Shown: one piece after another, positions 30,124-38,289 of the stretch | How positions within the stretch are numbered: position 1 is the stretch's first letter | Layout: every line of letters starts with the position of its first letter | NCBI RefSeq assembly: GCF_010500915.1 | Contig: NZ_JAAAWP010000001.1 | Span: forward strand, 645,486 to 709,485 | Direction: 5' to 3' | DNA: 64,000 nt | DNA from: Alteromonas hispanica | GTDB lineage: Bacteria > Pseudomonadota > Gammaproteobacteria > Enterobacterales > Alteromonadaceae | Program-made: the position numbers and the translations under genes | The notes under the pieces: model-generated | The model's database searches: none | Seen by the model: the letters and a program-made list of their open reading frames with translations, nothing else | What the model was told of the DNA's origin: nothing

Positions 30124-30618
30124 ATGAAAAACCCGATAGTTAAATCTAAAGCGCAAGTAATGCTTATTGCCATAGCGACAGTGTTCGGCCTCTCTGCGTG
30201 TACAGAGGACGACGAAAACGTTGAGTCTACGGTTTCTAACCAAGAACTATACGATGAAAACAAAGCGACCATTGAAAAAATGGAAGCAAGAAAAGATGCA
30301 CCAACAGAATTGGCTGCTGAACCAGTAACGCAAGCAGAAGCAAAAGAGGTCAATATCAAAGATAACGTAACCTTAAAAGGAAGTATTATTTACAAAGAGC
30401 TTGAAGGCGGATTCTTTGCTTTTATTACAGAGAAAGGCGATCGTTTTACCCTGCATGGCTTAGATAAAACTTACCAAAAAAATGGCTTAGTGGTTGAGAT
30501 TGAGGGCATAACCAAGCCTCAAATGATGACAATTACTCAGTTTGGTACTGTGTTGGAAGTACAAAGCGTAAAAGTACTCGACGCCAGTAAAGTTATTGAT
30601 GGAACAAACACCCACTAA
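30124..30618 (+). CDS. Small lipoprotein with a beta-rich domain
   Basis: The 164-residue protein has a lipoprotein signal ending in lipobox LSAC (Cys26), an acidic linker to about residue 75, then a compact beta-rich domain. That domain contains GSIIYKELEGGFFAFITEKGD and a second half VVEIEGITKPQ...FGTVLEVQSVKVL. This pattern resembles small OB-like lipoprotein domains that carry an EGGF motif; I do not recognise a named function. GGACG upstream supports the ATG. It lies between two CAD-type alcohol dehydrogenases, 130 bases before the second, and no functional link is proven. Confidence 0.75.
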   Translation: MKNPIVKSKAQVMLIAIATVFGLSACTEDDENVESTVSNQELYDENKATIEKMEARKDAPTELAAEPVTQAEAKEVNIKDNVTLKGSIIYKELEGGFFAFITEKGDRFTLHGLDKTYQKNGLVVEIEGITKPQMMTITQFGTVLEVQSVKVLDASKVIDGTNTH

Positions 30619-30748
30619 CAGTGTTTTCTAAGTCAATCACATTGCCAACAGCATTGATCGTATTGCAAAAATACGCGTAATTATTCTTTTACGAATTCGT
30701 GTTATTAAAATTGATTTAAGTTAACAGCAACGATAAAGGAAGAGCGCA

Positions 30749-31750
30749 ATGATTAATGCATACGCAGCAAAAGAAGCTGGTGGGAAGTTAGAAAAGTTTG
30801 AATATGACCCCGGCGAACTGGACGCACACGATGTCGAAATTGACGTAGAGAGTTGCGGTATCTGCCACAGCGACCTAAGCATGCTAGATAATGAATGGGG
30901 AATTACAGAGTATCCATTTGTGCCTGGGCACGAAGTGGTCGGCACCATCAGCAAAGTAGGCGCTCATGTTACGTCGCTACAAATTGGCCAGCGCGTCGGT
31001 CTTGGTTGGCATGCAGGTTATTGCAATAGCTGTCGTACGTGTGAAGAAGGCGACCATAATTTATGCCAGCAAGCCTCTATGACTATTGGCGGTCGCCATG
31101 GTGGCTTTGCTGAAAAAGTGCGTGCTCAGGCTCGCGCCGTAGTGCCATTGCCTGAAAAATTGGATAGCACAAAAGCAGGTCCACTATTTTGCGGCGGCAT
31201 CACCGTTTTCAATCCACTAGTTCAGTTCGATATCAAGCCAACATCTGAAGTAGGCGTGGTGGGTATTGGCGGTCTAGGTCACTTGGCATTGCAATTTTTG
31301 AACGCTTGGGGCTGTAAGGTGGTTGCTTTTACCTCTAGCGAGTCGAAGAAAAAAGAAGCCCACGAGCTTGGCGCTCACGACACCATAAACAGTCGCGATG
31401 AAGATGAAATAAAGCAAGCAGAAGGCCGTTTCGACCTCATCATTTCAACAGTAAATGTAAAGCTGGACTGGAATCTGTATTTATCGACTCTTGCACCAAA
31501 AGGTAGGCTGCACTTTGTTGGCGCTACACTTGAGCCTCTTGATATTGGTGCGTTCAACTTAATTGGTGGACAGAAAAGTGTTTCAGGCTCGCCGGTTGGC
31601 AGCCCTGCCACAATAAAAACCATGCTGGACTTTGCTGAGCAACATAATATTGAGCCAGTCACAGAAACCTTTAAGTTCGACCAGATAAATGAAGCCGTTG
31701 AGCGGTTGCGCGAGGGGAAAGCACATTATCGCATTGTGCTAACAAGATAG
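30749..31750 (+). CDS. NADPH-dependent aldehyde reductase/alcohol dehydrogenase, Ahr/YjgB type
   Basis: A 333-residue zinc-dependent medium-chain dehydrogenase. It has the catalytic zinc site [16 protein letters not shown] and HE in VPGHEVVG. The structural zinc cysteines are in [17 protein letters not shown], and the coenzyme loop is [13 protein letters not shown]. The FTSSESKK segment after the fold suits NADPH. It resembles E. coli Ahr (YjgB), which reduces many aldehydes. AAGGAAGAG upstream supports the start. It shares the class, but not close sequence identity, with the gene at 28864-29910. A terminator follows. Confidence 0.9.
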   Translation: MINAYAAKEAGGKLEKFEYDPGELDAHDVEIDVESCGICHSDLSMLDNEWGITEYPFVPGHEVVGTISKVGAHVTSLQIGQRVGLGWHAGYCNSCRTCEEGDHNLCQQASMTIGGRHGGFAEKVRAQARAVVPLPEKLDSTKAGPLFCGGITVFNPLVQFDIKPTSEVGVVGIGGLGHLALQFLNAWGCKVVAFTSSESKKKEAHELGAHDTINSRDEDEIKQAEGRFDLIISTVNVKLDWNLYLSTLAPKGRLHFVGATLEPLDIGAFNLIGGQKSVSGSPVGSPATIKTMLDFAEQHNIEPVTETFKFDQINEAVERLREGKAHYRIVLTR

Positions 31751-31778
31751 TTCTGGTAACTGGTTTCCTAGTGCTAAA

Positions 31779-31803
31779 CAAGCGCCTTCTACGGCGCTTT
31801 TTT
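31779..31803 (+). terminator. Terminator after the second alcohol dehydrogenase
   Basis: AGCGCC and GGCGCT pair around a six-base loop, followed by six T. Confidence 0.85.
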
Positions 31804-31816
31804 ACGACCGCGGTAA

Positions 31817-31845
31817 TTGTAAGTTTAACAGCGTGGTGGTAGAAT
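31817..31845 (+). promoter_or_regulatory. rplY promoter
   Basis: TTGTAA (31817-31822), a 17-base spacer, then TAGAAT (31840-31845) with a GC-rich discriminator. The expected start near 31852 gives a leader of about 155 bases before rplY. Confidence 0.7.
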
Positions 31846-31951
31846 TCGCCGCCCTTAAAAATTGGGGCCGTGAATTAATGGTGTTTAAACCTCGCATTGC
31901 TCTCTATTATGGTGAGCTTTAATAGGGTGTTTACTCTGCCAATAACACGTT

Positions 31952-31979
31952 AACAGTGGGTTTTGGTCGCAAAAGCCCA
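31952..31979 (+). promoter_or_regulatory. Leader hairpin before rplY
   Basis: GTGGGTTTTG pairs with CAAAAGCCCAC (one bulged G) around a four-base loop. It sits shortly before the rplY ribosome-binding site TTGGAG. Autogenous control of rplY by L25 through the leader is described in E. coli relatives; whether this hairpin serves that here is inference. Confidence 0.5.
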
Positions 31980-32007
31980 CACCATTAACTTATTTTGGAG
32001 ACATATA

Positions 32008-32640
32008 ATGTCTGATTCAATTTTTAACCTAGACGCTACTGTTCGTACAGACCTAGGGAAAGGTGCGAGCCGCCGCCTACGTCGCGAAGACAAGCTTCCT
32101 GGTATCATTTACGGTGGTGAAGAAGCACCGGTATCTATTACTCTTGATCACAACAAAGTGAACAATTCTGCTGACTTTGAAGCGTTCTACTCTCACGTTC
32201 TTACATTGAACGTAGACGGTAAAGCTACCGAAGTACTAGTAAAAGATATGCAGCGTCACCCGTACAAGCCTAAAATTACACACATCGACTTCCAACGTGT
32301 AATTGCTGGTCAAGACGTTCACACTAACGTACCAATTCACTTCATTAACGAAGACAAGTCTGCTGCTATCAAAGCTGGCGGTATTGCTGAGCACCACGTA
32401 ACTGAAATTGAAGTAACGTGTCAGCCTAAAGCTCTTCCTGAGTTCATTGAAGTAGATCTTGCTAACGTTGAAATGGGTCAAACTGTTCACCTTTCTGACC
32501 TAACACTTCCAGCGGGTGTATCTTCTGTTGAGCTTGGTAAAGACGACGAAGCACACGACCTTGCTGTTGTAACTGTTAAGCCTGCGCCTAAAGCAGCTGA
32601 AGCAGATGAAGACGGTGAAGAAGAAGCTACTGAGGAATAA
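32008..32640 (+). CDS. rplY: 50S ribosomal protein L25, long CTC-type form
   Basis: L25 binds 5S rRNA in the large subunit. This is the 210-residue long (CTC/TL5) form: the N-terminal L25 domain (residues 5-95, with [21 protein letters not shown] and [15 protein letters not shown]), a C-terminal TL5 beta domain to about 190, and an acidic tail rich in Glu and Asp. The ATG at 32008 has GGAG upstream. It leads the rplY-pth-ychF unit, five bases before pth. Codon use is strongly biased, consistent with high expression. Confidence 0.95.
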   Translation: MSDSIFNLDATVRTDLGKGASRRLRREDKLPGIIYGGEEAPVSITLDHNKVNNSADFEAFYSHVLTLNVDGKATEVLVKDMQRHPYKPKITHIDFQRVIAGQDVHTNVPIHFINEDKSAAIKAGGIAEHHVTEIEVTCQPKALPEFIEVDLANVEMGQTVHLSDLTLPAGVSSVELGKDDEAHDLAVVTVKPAPKAAEADEDGEEEATEE

Positions 32641-32645
32641 TCCTC
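32632..32645 (+). promoter_or_regulatory. pth ribosome-binding site inside a hairpin overlapping the rplY stop
   Basis: GAGGA (32632-32636) is the likely ribosome-binding site of pth. It pairs perfectly with TCCTC (32641-32645), just before the TTG start. The loop ATAA contains most of the rplY stop codon. Confidence 0.55.
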
Positions 32646-33227
32646 TTGGCTGATATTCGCCTTATCGTGGGTCTGGGTAATCCAGGCCCCGAATATGAAA
32701 ATACCCGACACAATGCCGGCGAATGGTTTCTCAACCAGCTTGCTGACACCTACAATACCCCGCTAAAACCTGAATCTAAGTTCTTCGGAAAAACAGCTCG
32801 CATTACGATAGCAGGTAAAGACATAAGACTTCTCTACCCCACTACGTTTATGAACAAAAGCGGTCAAGCTGTTGCTGCATTAGCAAACTTTTATCGAATT
32901 GAACCTGAGCAAATTTTAGTGGCATTTGACGAACTCGACCTTCCACCTGGCGTAGCCAAATACAAAATTGGCGGAAGCTCTAGTCAAAACGGTGTGCGCG
33001 ATATTGTGGCAAGAATGGGTAATAATAAAAATTTTCTTCGCTTGCGAATTGGCATTGGTCATCCGGGGCACAAAAGCCGCGTAACCGGCCATGTACTTGG
33101 TAAGCCTTCAGCAGAAGAAAGAGCGGCGATAGAAAGCGCCGTTGATGAAGCAGTACGCTGCACCGAAATATTGCTGAAAGACGACCTAAAGCAAGCACAA
33201 AATCGACTCCATGCTCATAAAGCATGA
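32646..33227 (+). CDS. pth: Peptidyl-tRNA hydrolase
   Basis: Pth frees tRNA from prematurely released peptidyl-tRNA. The 193-residue protein has the family motif [20 protein letters not shown] with the catalytic histidine, [15 protein letters not shown] and the conserved [20 protein letters not shown]. The start is TTG at 32646, supported by GAGGA eight to nine bases upstream within a small hairpin. It is coupled to rplY and followed 41 bases later by ychF, an order conserved with E. coli (pth-ychF). Confidence 0.95.
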   Translation: MADIRLIVGLGNPGPEYENTRHNAGEWFLNQLADTYNTPLKPESKFFGKTARITIAGKDIRLLYPTTFMNKSGQAVAALANFYRIEPEQILVAFDELDLPPGVAKYKIGGSSSQNGVRDIVARMGNNKNFLRLRIGIGHPGHKSRVTGHVLGKPSAEERAAIESAVDEAVRCTEILLKDDLKQAQNRLHAHKA

Positions 33228-33268
33228 GTGTAAGCCAGATATAACTTTTCCAGACAAGGATCCATACC

Positions 33269-34360
33269 ATGGGTTTTAAATGCGGTATTGTTGGCCTACC
33301 CAACGTAGGTAAATCAACACTTTTTAATGCATTAACAAAAGCAGGCATAGAGGCGGCAAACTTCCCGTTTTGTACCATTGAACCAAACACTGGCGTTGTA
33401 CCTGTTCCAGACCTTCGCTTGGATAAGTTGGCAAAAATTGTAAATCCTCAGCGTGTTATTCCGACAACTATGGAATTTGTTGACATTGCAGGGTTAGTTG
33501 AAGGCGCCTCAAAAGGTGAAGGCCTTGGTAACAAGTTTTTGGCGAACATTCGCGAAACTGACGCCATTGGCCACGTAGTGCGCTGCTTTGACGATGAAAA
33601 CATTGTTCACGTTGCTGGCCGCGTAAGCCCGCAAGACGACATTGACGTAATTAATACAGAGCTGGCACTTTCAGACTTAGAGACAACAGAAAAAGCGCTT
33701 CACCGTGTTGCAAAACGCGCGAAAGGTGGCGACGCTGATGCTAAGTTTGAAATGAAAGTGCTTGAAAAAATTAAGCCTCATTTAGATGAAGGCTTGTTGT
33801 TGCGCTCATTAGAGCTGACAAAAGAAGAGCACGCTGCTATCAGCTACATGAATATGCTTACTCTTAAGCCAACTATGTACATTGCCAATGTGAACGAAGA
33901 CGGCTTCGAGAATAATCCGTATCTTGATCAAGTGCGAGAAATTGCAAAAGGCGAAAACGCGACGGTTGTTGCGGTTTGTGCTGCGATCGAGTCTGATATC
34001 GCTGAGCTTGAAGATGACGAGCGTGAAGAATTCATGCAAGACATGGGGCTTGAAGAGCCGGGTCTTAATCGCGTAATTCGTTCTGGTTATGAATTGCTTA
34101 CTTTACAAACTTACTTTACCGCTGGCGTAAAAGAAGTGCGCGCATGGACGTTCCCAGAAGGGTCTACAGCACCGCAAGCGGCAGGCAAAATTCATACTGA
34201 TTTCGAAAAAGGGTTTATTCGAGCTGAAATAGTAAGCTACGACCACTTTATCGAATTCAACGGTGAGCAAGGCGCGAAAGACGCTGGTAAATGGCGTTTA
34301 GAAGGTAAAGAGTACATTGTTAAAGACGGTGATGTTATTCACTTCAGATTTAACGTGTAA
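33269..34360 (+). CDS. ychF: Ribosome-associated ATPase YchF (OLA1 family)
   Basis: The 363-residue Obg-related protein has P-loop [26 protein letters not shown] and a C-terminal TGS domain ending in HFRFNV. The usual NKxD specificity motif is replaced by NVNE, in line with the family's ATP rather than GTP preference. It binds ribosomes and is linked to oxidative-stress responses in E. coli. It closes the rplY-pth-ychF unit before a terminator. Confidence 0.95.
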   Translation: MGFKCGIVGLPNVGKSTLFNALTKAGIEAANFPFCTIEPNTGVVPVPDLRLDKLAKIVNPQRVIPTTMEFVDIAGLVEGASKGEGLGNKFLANIRETDAIGHVVRCFDDENIVHVAGRVSPQDDIDVINTELALSDLETTEKALHRVAKRAKGGDADAKFEMKVLEKIKPHLDEGLLLRSLELTKEEHAAISYMNMLTLKPTMYIANVNEDGFENNPYLDQVREIAKGENATVVAVCAAIESDIAELEDDEREEFMQDMGLEEPGLNRVIRSGYELLTLQTYFTAGVKEVRAWTFPEGSTAPQAAGKIHTDFEKGFIRAEIVSYDHFIEFNGEQGAKDAGKWRLEGKEYIVKDGDVIHFRFNV

Positions 34361-34436
34361 AGCGCAACGGGGGTTAGAGACGTTTAAGCTCTCTCCTTTA
34401 CTGTTAAGTATTGACAGTTCATACCCTATTTACAGA

Positions 34437-34463
34437 AAGGCCACTCTTGCGAGTGGCTTTTTT
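34437..34463 (+). terminator. Terminator after ychF
   Basis: GCCACTC and GAGTGGC pair around a four-base loop, followed by six T. Confidence 0.9.
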
Positions 34464-34546
34464 ATTTGTTGTTACTTTCTACTGCTGATATAAAAAGAAA
34501 AGCGATAAAGAACATACTAAAGACTATAAAAATAAAAGGTAAAACC

Positions 34547-35590
34547 ATGCAATTCATTGGCGCCCTACGACACCTTCTTAACCGCACTATTGACGTAAAA
34601 CAAAGCTCTTGGTCTATTTGGGCCTTACTCGCCTATGCAACTTGCCTGTTTACCTTTAGCGCTTATGCAACAGCCAATGAGTATAAAACTGATATTCAAA
34701 GTAATAGCCCCGTTTCTAATAATGCGGTTACCGACAATGCTCCAACTTCACTAAAAACCACGATGTTAAATGCTACGTTATTAAATGCCACGTTGTTAAA
34801 TGATAGTCACCCACATTGGTACAAGGTGCCTCATGAAAATACTGTTACCTTTGTGACTGAATACGGTGAAGTCGTTATTGCGCTTAGCCCTGCCCTTGCA
34901 CCTAATCACGTTGAGCGTTTTCAAGCACTGGTAAAAGCTGGCTTTTATAACCAGCAGCACTTTTATCGAGTGGTTGACGGCTTTGTTGCGCAAGGAGGCA
35001 GCAACGACACGCACGACAAAGACGCCTTTTCACAAGCGCTATTAAGTGAGCTAACCGCTGAGTTTACCCAACCAATATCAAAACACGCTACCGTGGTTGA
35101 AAGCCGCGACATGTTCGCACCAGAAACAGGTTTTTTAGACGGTTTTGCCGTTGGCATGGATAGGAAAAGTAACGAGATGTGGGGGCTTCACTGCCCTGGC
35201 ACTGTTGCATTTGCCAGAAATAGTGAAAAAGATACCGCCGCCACAGAGTTTTATATCGTTATAGGCCAAGCACCTCGTCATCTCGATAGGAACATGTCGG
35301 TGATAGGTCGTGTAGTACAAGGAATGGATGTACTGCAAAAGCTGCCTCGTGGCGACAGCAAGTACGGTGGGGTAATTCAACAAGTTACTAAAAACAGCGA
35401 AATAAGACGCTCAATTGTTCACAATGATCAGTACCCCAGTTATTTTATCCAACTGCCAGAACATGAAGAATATGCATCGCGTATAGAAACTGGAAAAACC
35501 TTAAACAATCCGTTTTTCCATGATAAAAAATACACCCCCAGGCCTGTAGATGTTTGTTATTACCAAACCAAAACTACACTTACGCCCTAG
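34547..35590 (+). CDS. Exported cyclophilin-type peptidyl-prolyl isomerase
   Basis: The 347-residue protein begins with a long signal or anchor segment (hydrophobic about residues 24-40, ending near YATA). A short linker with repeated LLNAT units follows, then a cyclophilin domain (about 95-300). That domain has FYRVVDGFVAQGG, containing the catalytic arginine, GTVAFARNSEKDTAATEFYI and IGRVVQGMDVLQKLP. This is a periplasmic folding catalyst like PpiA but larger, with an uncharacterised 50-residue C-terminal extension. AAGG before the ATG at 34547 decides the start; the longer open frame crosses the ychF terminator. Confidence 0.88.
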   Translation: MQFIGALRHLLNRTIDVKQSSWSIWALLAYATCLFTFSAYATANEYKTDIQSNSPVSNNAVTDNAPTSLKTTMLNATLLNATLLNDSHPHWYKVPHENTVTFVTEYGEVVIALSPALAPNHVERFQALVKAGFYNQQHFYRVVDGFVAQGGSNDTHDKDAFSQALLSELTAEFTQPISKHATVVESRDMFAPETGFLDGFAVGMDRKSNEMWGLHCPGTVAFARNSEKDTAATEFYIVIGQAPRHLDRNMSVIGRVVQGMDVLQKLPRGDSKYGGVIQQVTKNSEIRRSIVHNDQYPSYFIQLPEHEEYASRIETGKTLNNPFFHDKKYTPRPVDVCYYQTKTTLTP

Positions 35591-35713
35591 TTAGAATTTG
35601 CAGATGTTTGTACATTTTCGTAGAGAGATTGTATAAATTCAGTGCTTTTTGAATGTTATTCGAACGCCTTCGCGCACATATTAACCATTTAAAAAAAGTT
35701 AGCAAAAAAGGGG

Positions 35714-35742
35714 TTGACGGGTGCGAGTCATATACGCATAAT
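35714..35742 (+). promoter_or_regulatory. Promoter of the tRNA cluster
   Basis: TTGACG (35714-35719), a 17-base spacer and CATAAT (35737-35742), followed by a GC-rich discriminator typical of stringently controlled stable-RNA promoters. The first tRNA starts 37 bases downstream. Confidence 0.85.
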
Positions 35743-35778
35743 ACGCGCCACTTCCTGAGAGGGAAGAGAAGTATGAAA

Positions 35779-35855
35779 GGCTACGTAGCTCAGTTGGTTA
35801 GAGCACATCACTCATAATGATGGGGTCGCAAGTTCGAATCTCGCCGTAGCCACCA
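35779..35855 (+). tRNA. tRNA-Met, elongator (anticodon CAU)
   Basis: 77 bases, acceptor GGCTACG / CGTAGCC, anticodon loop CTCATAA, encoded CCA. It is nearly identical to E. coli metT/metU, so elongator rather than initiator. Confidence 0.95.
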
Positions 35856-35889
35856 CTTCTCACTATCTCTTTTAGGAATGTCTAGCTGC

Positions 35890-35974
35890 GCGGGAGTGGT
35901 GGAATTGGTAGACACGCTGGATTTAGGTTCCAGTGCTTCACGGCGTGAGAGTTCAAGTCTCTCCTTCCGCACCA
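35890..35974 (+). tRNA. tRNA-Leu (anticodon UAG)
   Basis: 85 bases with a long variable arm (TGCTTCACGGCGT region), acceptor GCGGGAG / CTTCCGC with one G-U pair, anticodon loop TTTAGGT and encoded CCA. Confidence 0.95.
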
Positions 35975-35978
35975 AAGT

Positions 35979-36054
35979 TGGGGTATAGCCAAGTTGGTAA
36001 GGCAACGGGTTTTGATCCCGTCATTCGTAGGTTCGAGTCCTGCTACCCCAGCCA
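35979..36054 (+). tRNA. tRNA-Gln (anticodon UUG)
   Basis: 76 bases, acceptor TGGGGTA / TACCCCA, anticodon stem ACGGG / CCCGT (GCGGG / CCCGC in the copy at 26713), encoded CCA. It starts five bases after the preceding tRNA-Leu. Confidence 0.95.
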
Positions 36055-36077
36055 ACTTTGTAACAGCTAGTGTCTAT

Positions 36078-36162
36078 GCGGGAGTGGTGGAATTGGTAGA
36101 CACGCTGGATTTAGGTTCCAGTGCTTCACGGCGTGAGAGTTCAAGTCTCTCCTTCCGCACCA
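36078..36162 (+). tRNA. tRNA-Leu (anticodon UAG), second copy
   Basis: 85 bases, identical over its full length to the copy at 35890-35974. This indicates a recent Leu-Gln pair duplication or gene conversion. Confidence 0.95.
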
Positions 36163-36164
36163 TT

Positions 36165-36240
36165 TGGGGTATAGCCAAGTTGGTAAGGCAACGGGTTTTG
36201 ATCCCGTCATTCGTAGGTTCGAGTCCTGCTACCCCAGCCA
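36165..36240 (+). tRNA. tRNA-Gln (anticodon UUG), second copy in cluster
   Basis: 76 bases, identical to the copy at 35979-36054, starting two bases after the second tRNA-Leu. A terminator-like hairpin follows directly. Confidence 0.95.
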
Positions 36241-36247
36241 AATTCTG

Positions 36248-36274
36248 AAAAGCCGCTCACACGAGCGGCTTTTT
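36248..36274 (+). terminator. Internal terminator in the tRNA cluster
   Basis: AGCCGCTC and GAGCGGCT pair around loop ACAC, followed by a T-run. It lies between the second tRNA-Gln and the second tRNA-Met, so downstream tRNAs need readthrough or their own promoter. Confidence 0.85.
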
Positions 36275-36292
36275 AATGATTTGCAAAAGAAA

Positions 36293-36369
36293 GGCTACGT
36301 AGCTCAGTTGGTTAGAGCACATCACTCATAATGATGGGGTCGCAAGTTCGAATCTCGCCGTAGCCACCA
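36293..36369 (+). tRNA. tRNA-Met, elongator (anticodon CAU), second copy
   Basis: 77 bases, identical to the copy at 35779-35855. Confidence 0.95.
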
Positions 36370-36385
36370 TCTTTTACCTACCTAT

Positions 36386-36461
36386 TGGGATATAGCCAAG
36401 TTGGTAAGGCAGCGGGTTTTGATCCCGCCATTCGTAGGTTCGAGTCCTGCTATCCCAGCCA
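36386..36461 (+). tRNA. tRNA-Gln (anticodon UUG), variant copy
   Basis: 76 bases. The acceptor stem is TGGGATA / TATCCCA: relative to the other copies one G-C pair has become A-T on both sides, so pairing is kept. The anticodon stem is GCGGG / CCCGC. CCA is encoded. Confidence 0.95.
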
Positions 36462-36470
36462 TATTTCGAG

Positions 36471-36496
36471 AAACCGCTCATTGAGCGGTTTTTTAT
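36471..36496 (+). terminator. Terminator at the end of the tRNA cluster
   Basis: AACCGCTC and GAGCGGTT pair around a three-base loop with a following run of T, ten bases after the last tRNA. Confidence 0.85.
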
Positions 36497-36766
36497 TGCC
36501 CTAAATAAACTGTTGCTTAAATCTGCATAATTTTTCTTAACTTATGCATAATTCTTCATGCTAACTCATACTTTTATGGCTTCATTTGTGTTTGTGTCAT
36601 GCTAGTATTACCGACTTCTTTAAATAACACACCGTACATGCAAGCACGCTCATCCTCTATCAGCAGGGCTTGTTCAACGGGGCAACGCAAAATACATCCC
36701 TATCTGTAAGCGTGGTGTCTGTTGCCATAGTTAATAGTTTTTAAAAATAATAACGAAGGAAAGTGC
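36497..36766. other. Spacer before the AGCS symporter gene
   Basis: This 270-base A/T-rich spacer presumably carries the AGCS promoter (a TAGTAT -10-like hexamer lies at 36603). I checked for a glycine riboswitch, which often precedes such symporters, and did not see its conserved core. Confidence 0.4.
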
Positions 36767-38173
36767 GTGATAAACGAATTCGTTTCATTTGTGAATAATA
36801 TTTTGTGGGGCGATGGCCAAGTTCTCATCGTTATGCTGCTGGTGTGTGGTGTTTGGTTCACCGTGAAACTAGGCGGCGTGCAGTTACGTCACTTTGGCCA
36901 CATGTTCTCATTACTGCGAAATAGTAAAACCTCGAGTAAAGAAGGCATTAGTTCGTTTCAAGCACTGTGTACAAGTTTATCAGCCCGTGTGGGAACCGGT
37001 AACCTAGCCGGCGTTGCGGTAGCAATCTCGCTAGGTGGCTCAGGTGCCATATTTTGGATGTGGATGATAGCTTTGCTAGGTATGGCCACCGGCTTTGCTG
37101 AAAGTGTGCTAGGCCAGCTTTACAAAGTGCGAGACGAAAACGGCGAATTTCGCGGCGGCCCAGCTTACTATATTAAACAAGGCTTGAACAAAACTTGGCT
37201 CGCTGTTGCTTTTTCTCTGTGCTTATTTTTTGGTTATGGTTTTGTATTCAGTGCAGTTCAAGCCAACACAATAACCGATGCGCTTAACAATGCTTATTCG
37301 TTTCCAAGTGAATATGTGGGTATTGCCATTATCTTACTTGCCGCATTGATTGTGGTGGGCGGTTTACGCGGTATTGCAAGGTTTGCCGAATTTGTGGTGC
37401 CGTTTATGGGTATAGGTTATGTGTTAGTGGCCCTTGCCATTACGTTTATCAATATCTCTGAATTACCGGCTTTACTGCTAGATATTATTAAGTCTGCATT
37501 TGGCCTGCAAGAGGCTGGTGCCGGTGCTTTAGGCGCAGCCATTAAAAACGGTATTCAGCGTGGGCTGTATTCAAACGAAGCGGGCAGCGGCTCGGTGCCG
37601 CACGCTGCGGCAAGTGCGGCGCCAAACCCTAACCACCCAGTATCCCAAGGCTACATTCAGATGCTGGGCGTGTTTTTAGACACCATGATCTTATGCACCT
37701 CAACAGCATTTATTATTCTGCTTGCCGGTGGGTCTAGCTCAGAACAAATGGAAGGCATACGACTTACCCAAGATGCAATGAGCAGCCATTTGGGCGAAGG
37801 TGGAACCGACTTTGTTGCTGCAGCAATAAGCTTGTTTGCTTTTACCTCGGTAGTAGCTAACTATGCCTACGGTGAGAGTAACCTTCACATGTTTAAGCTT
37901 GATAACCGCGCAGGAAGAGCTGCTTACACAATTGGCTATTTAGGCATGATTTACTGGGGTGCACAAGCGGCGCTTCCTCAGGTTTGGGCCATGGCCGATA
38001 TGGCGTTAGGGCTTATGACCGTTATTAATATTGTCGCGATCGTTTGGATGACCCCGACCATTGTATCTATCAGCAAAGATTACTTTAAAAAGAAAGACAG
38101 CGGAGAGACGGTGGAATACAAAGCCGGTGACTGTGAAATTCAAGGTAAGTCTGAAGACGGCATTTGGAAATAG
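36767..38173 (+). CDS. AGCS-family alanine/glycine:cation symporter
   Basis: A 468-residue inner-membrane protein with about ten or eleven hydrophobic segments. It has the AGCS signatures SARVGTGNLAGVAVAISLGG (near 73-92), GGPAYYIKQGL and SNEAGSGSVPHAAASA. These carriers import alanine or glycine with sodium; the exact substrate is not visible. GTG start with GAAGGAAAG upstream. The cytoplasmic tail is polar. It lies just after the tRNA cluster and is followed by its own terminator, so it is a single-gene unit. Confidence 0.92.
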   Translation: MINEFVSFVNNILWGDGQVLIVMLLVCGVWFTVKLGGVQLRHFGHMFSLLRNSKTSSKEGISSFQALCTSLSARVGTGNLAGVAVAISLGGSGAIFWMWMIALLGMATGFAESVLGQLYKVRDENGEFRGGPAYYIKQGLNKTWLAVAFSLCLFFGYGFVFSAVQANTITDALNNAYSFPSEYVGIAIILLAALIVVGGLRGIARFAEFVVPFMGIGYVLVALAITFINISELPALLLDIIKSAFGLQEAGAGALGAAIKNGIQRGLYSNEAGSGSVPHAAASAAPNPNHPVSQGYIQMLGVFLDTMILCTSTAFIILLAGGSSSEQMEGIRLTQDAMSSHLGEGGTDFVAAAISLFAFTSVVANYAYGESNLHMFKLDNRAGRAAYTIGYLGMIYWGAQAALPQVWAMADMALGLMTVINIVAIVWMTPTIVSISKDYFKKKDSGETVEYKAGDCEIQGKSEDGIWK

Positions 38174-38218
38174 GCTGTTATGGCATTGCATTAATACAAA
38201 GCACTTTGTTATAAAGAC

Positions 38219-38257
38219 AAAAAGGCCCTATGTTGTATCAACATAGGGCCTTTTTAT
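38219..38257 (+). terminator. Terminator after the AGCS gene
   Basis: A 14-base stem (AAAGGCCCTATGTT with AACATAGGGCCTTT) with a five-base loop and a T-run. It also works on the minus strand for the convergent cupin gene. Confidence 0.9.
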
Positions 38258-38289
38258 TTTGTTTAACCCGCATTAGCAGTATTAGGCCG

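Noticed and set aside
35808..36248. Open frames across the tRNA cluster, apparently encoding repeated protein segments.
   Set aside because: They lie wholly over tRNA genes, and the repetition comes from duplicate tRNAs. No ribosome-binding sites or family similarity.
35779..36461. Regularly spaced repeats that at first look like a CRISPR array.
   Set aside because: The repeated units are complete tRNA genes with cloverleaf pairing and CCA ends, and spacers are 2-50 bases of unequal length.
36497..36766. A glycine riboswitch before the AGCS symporter gene.
   Set aside because: The conserved glycine-aptamer core is not seen and no tandem aptamer structure can be drawn.
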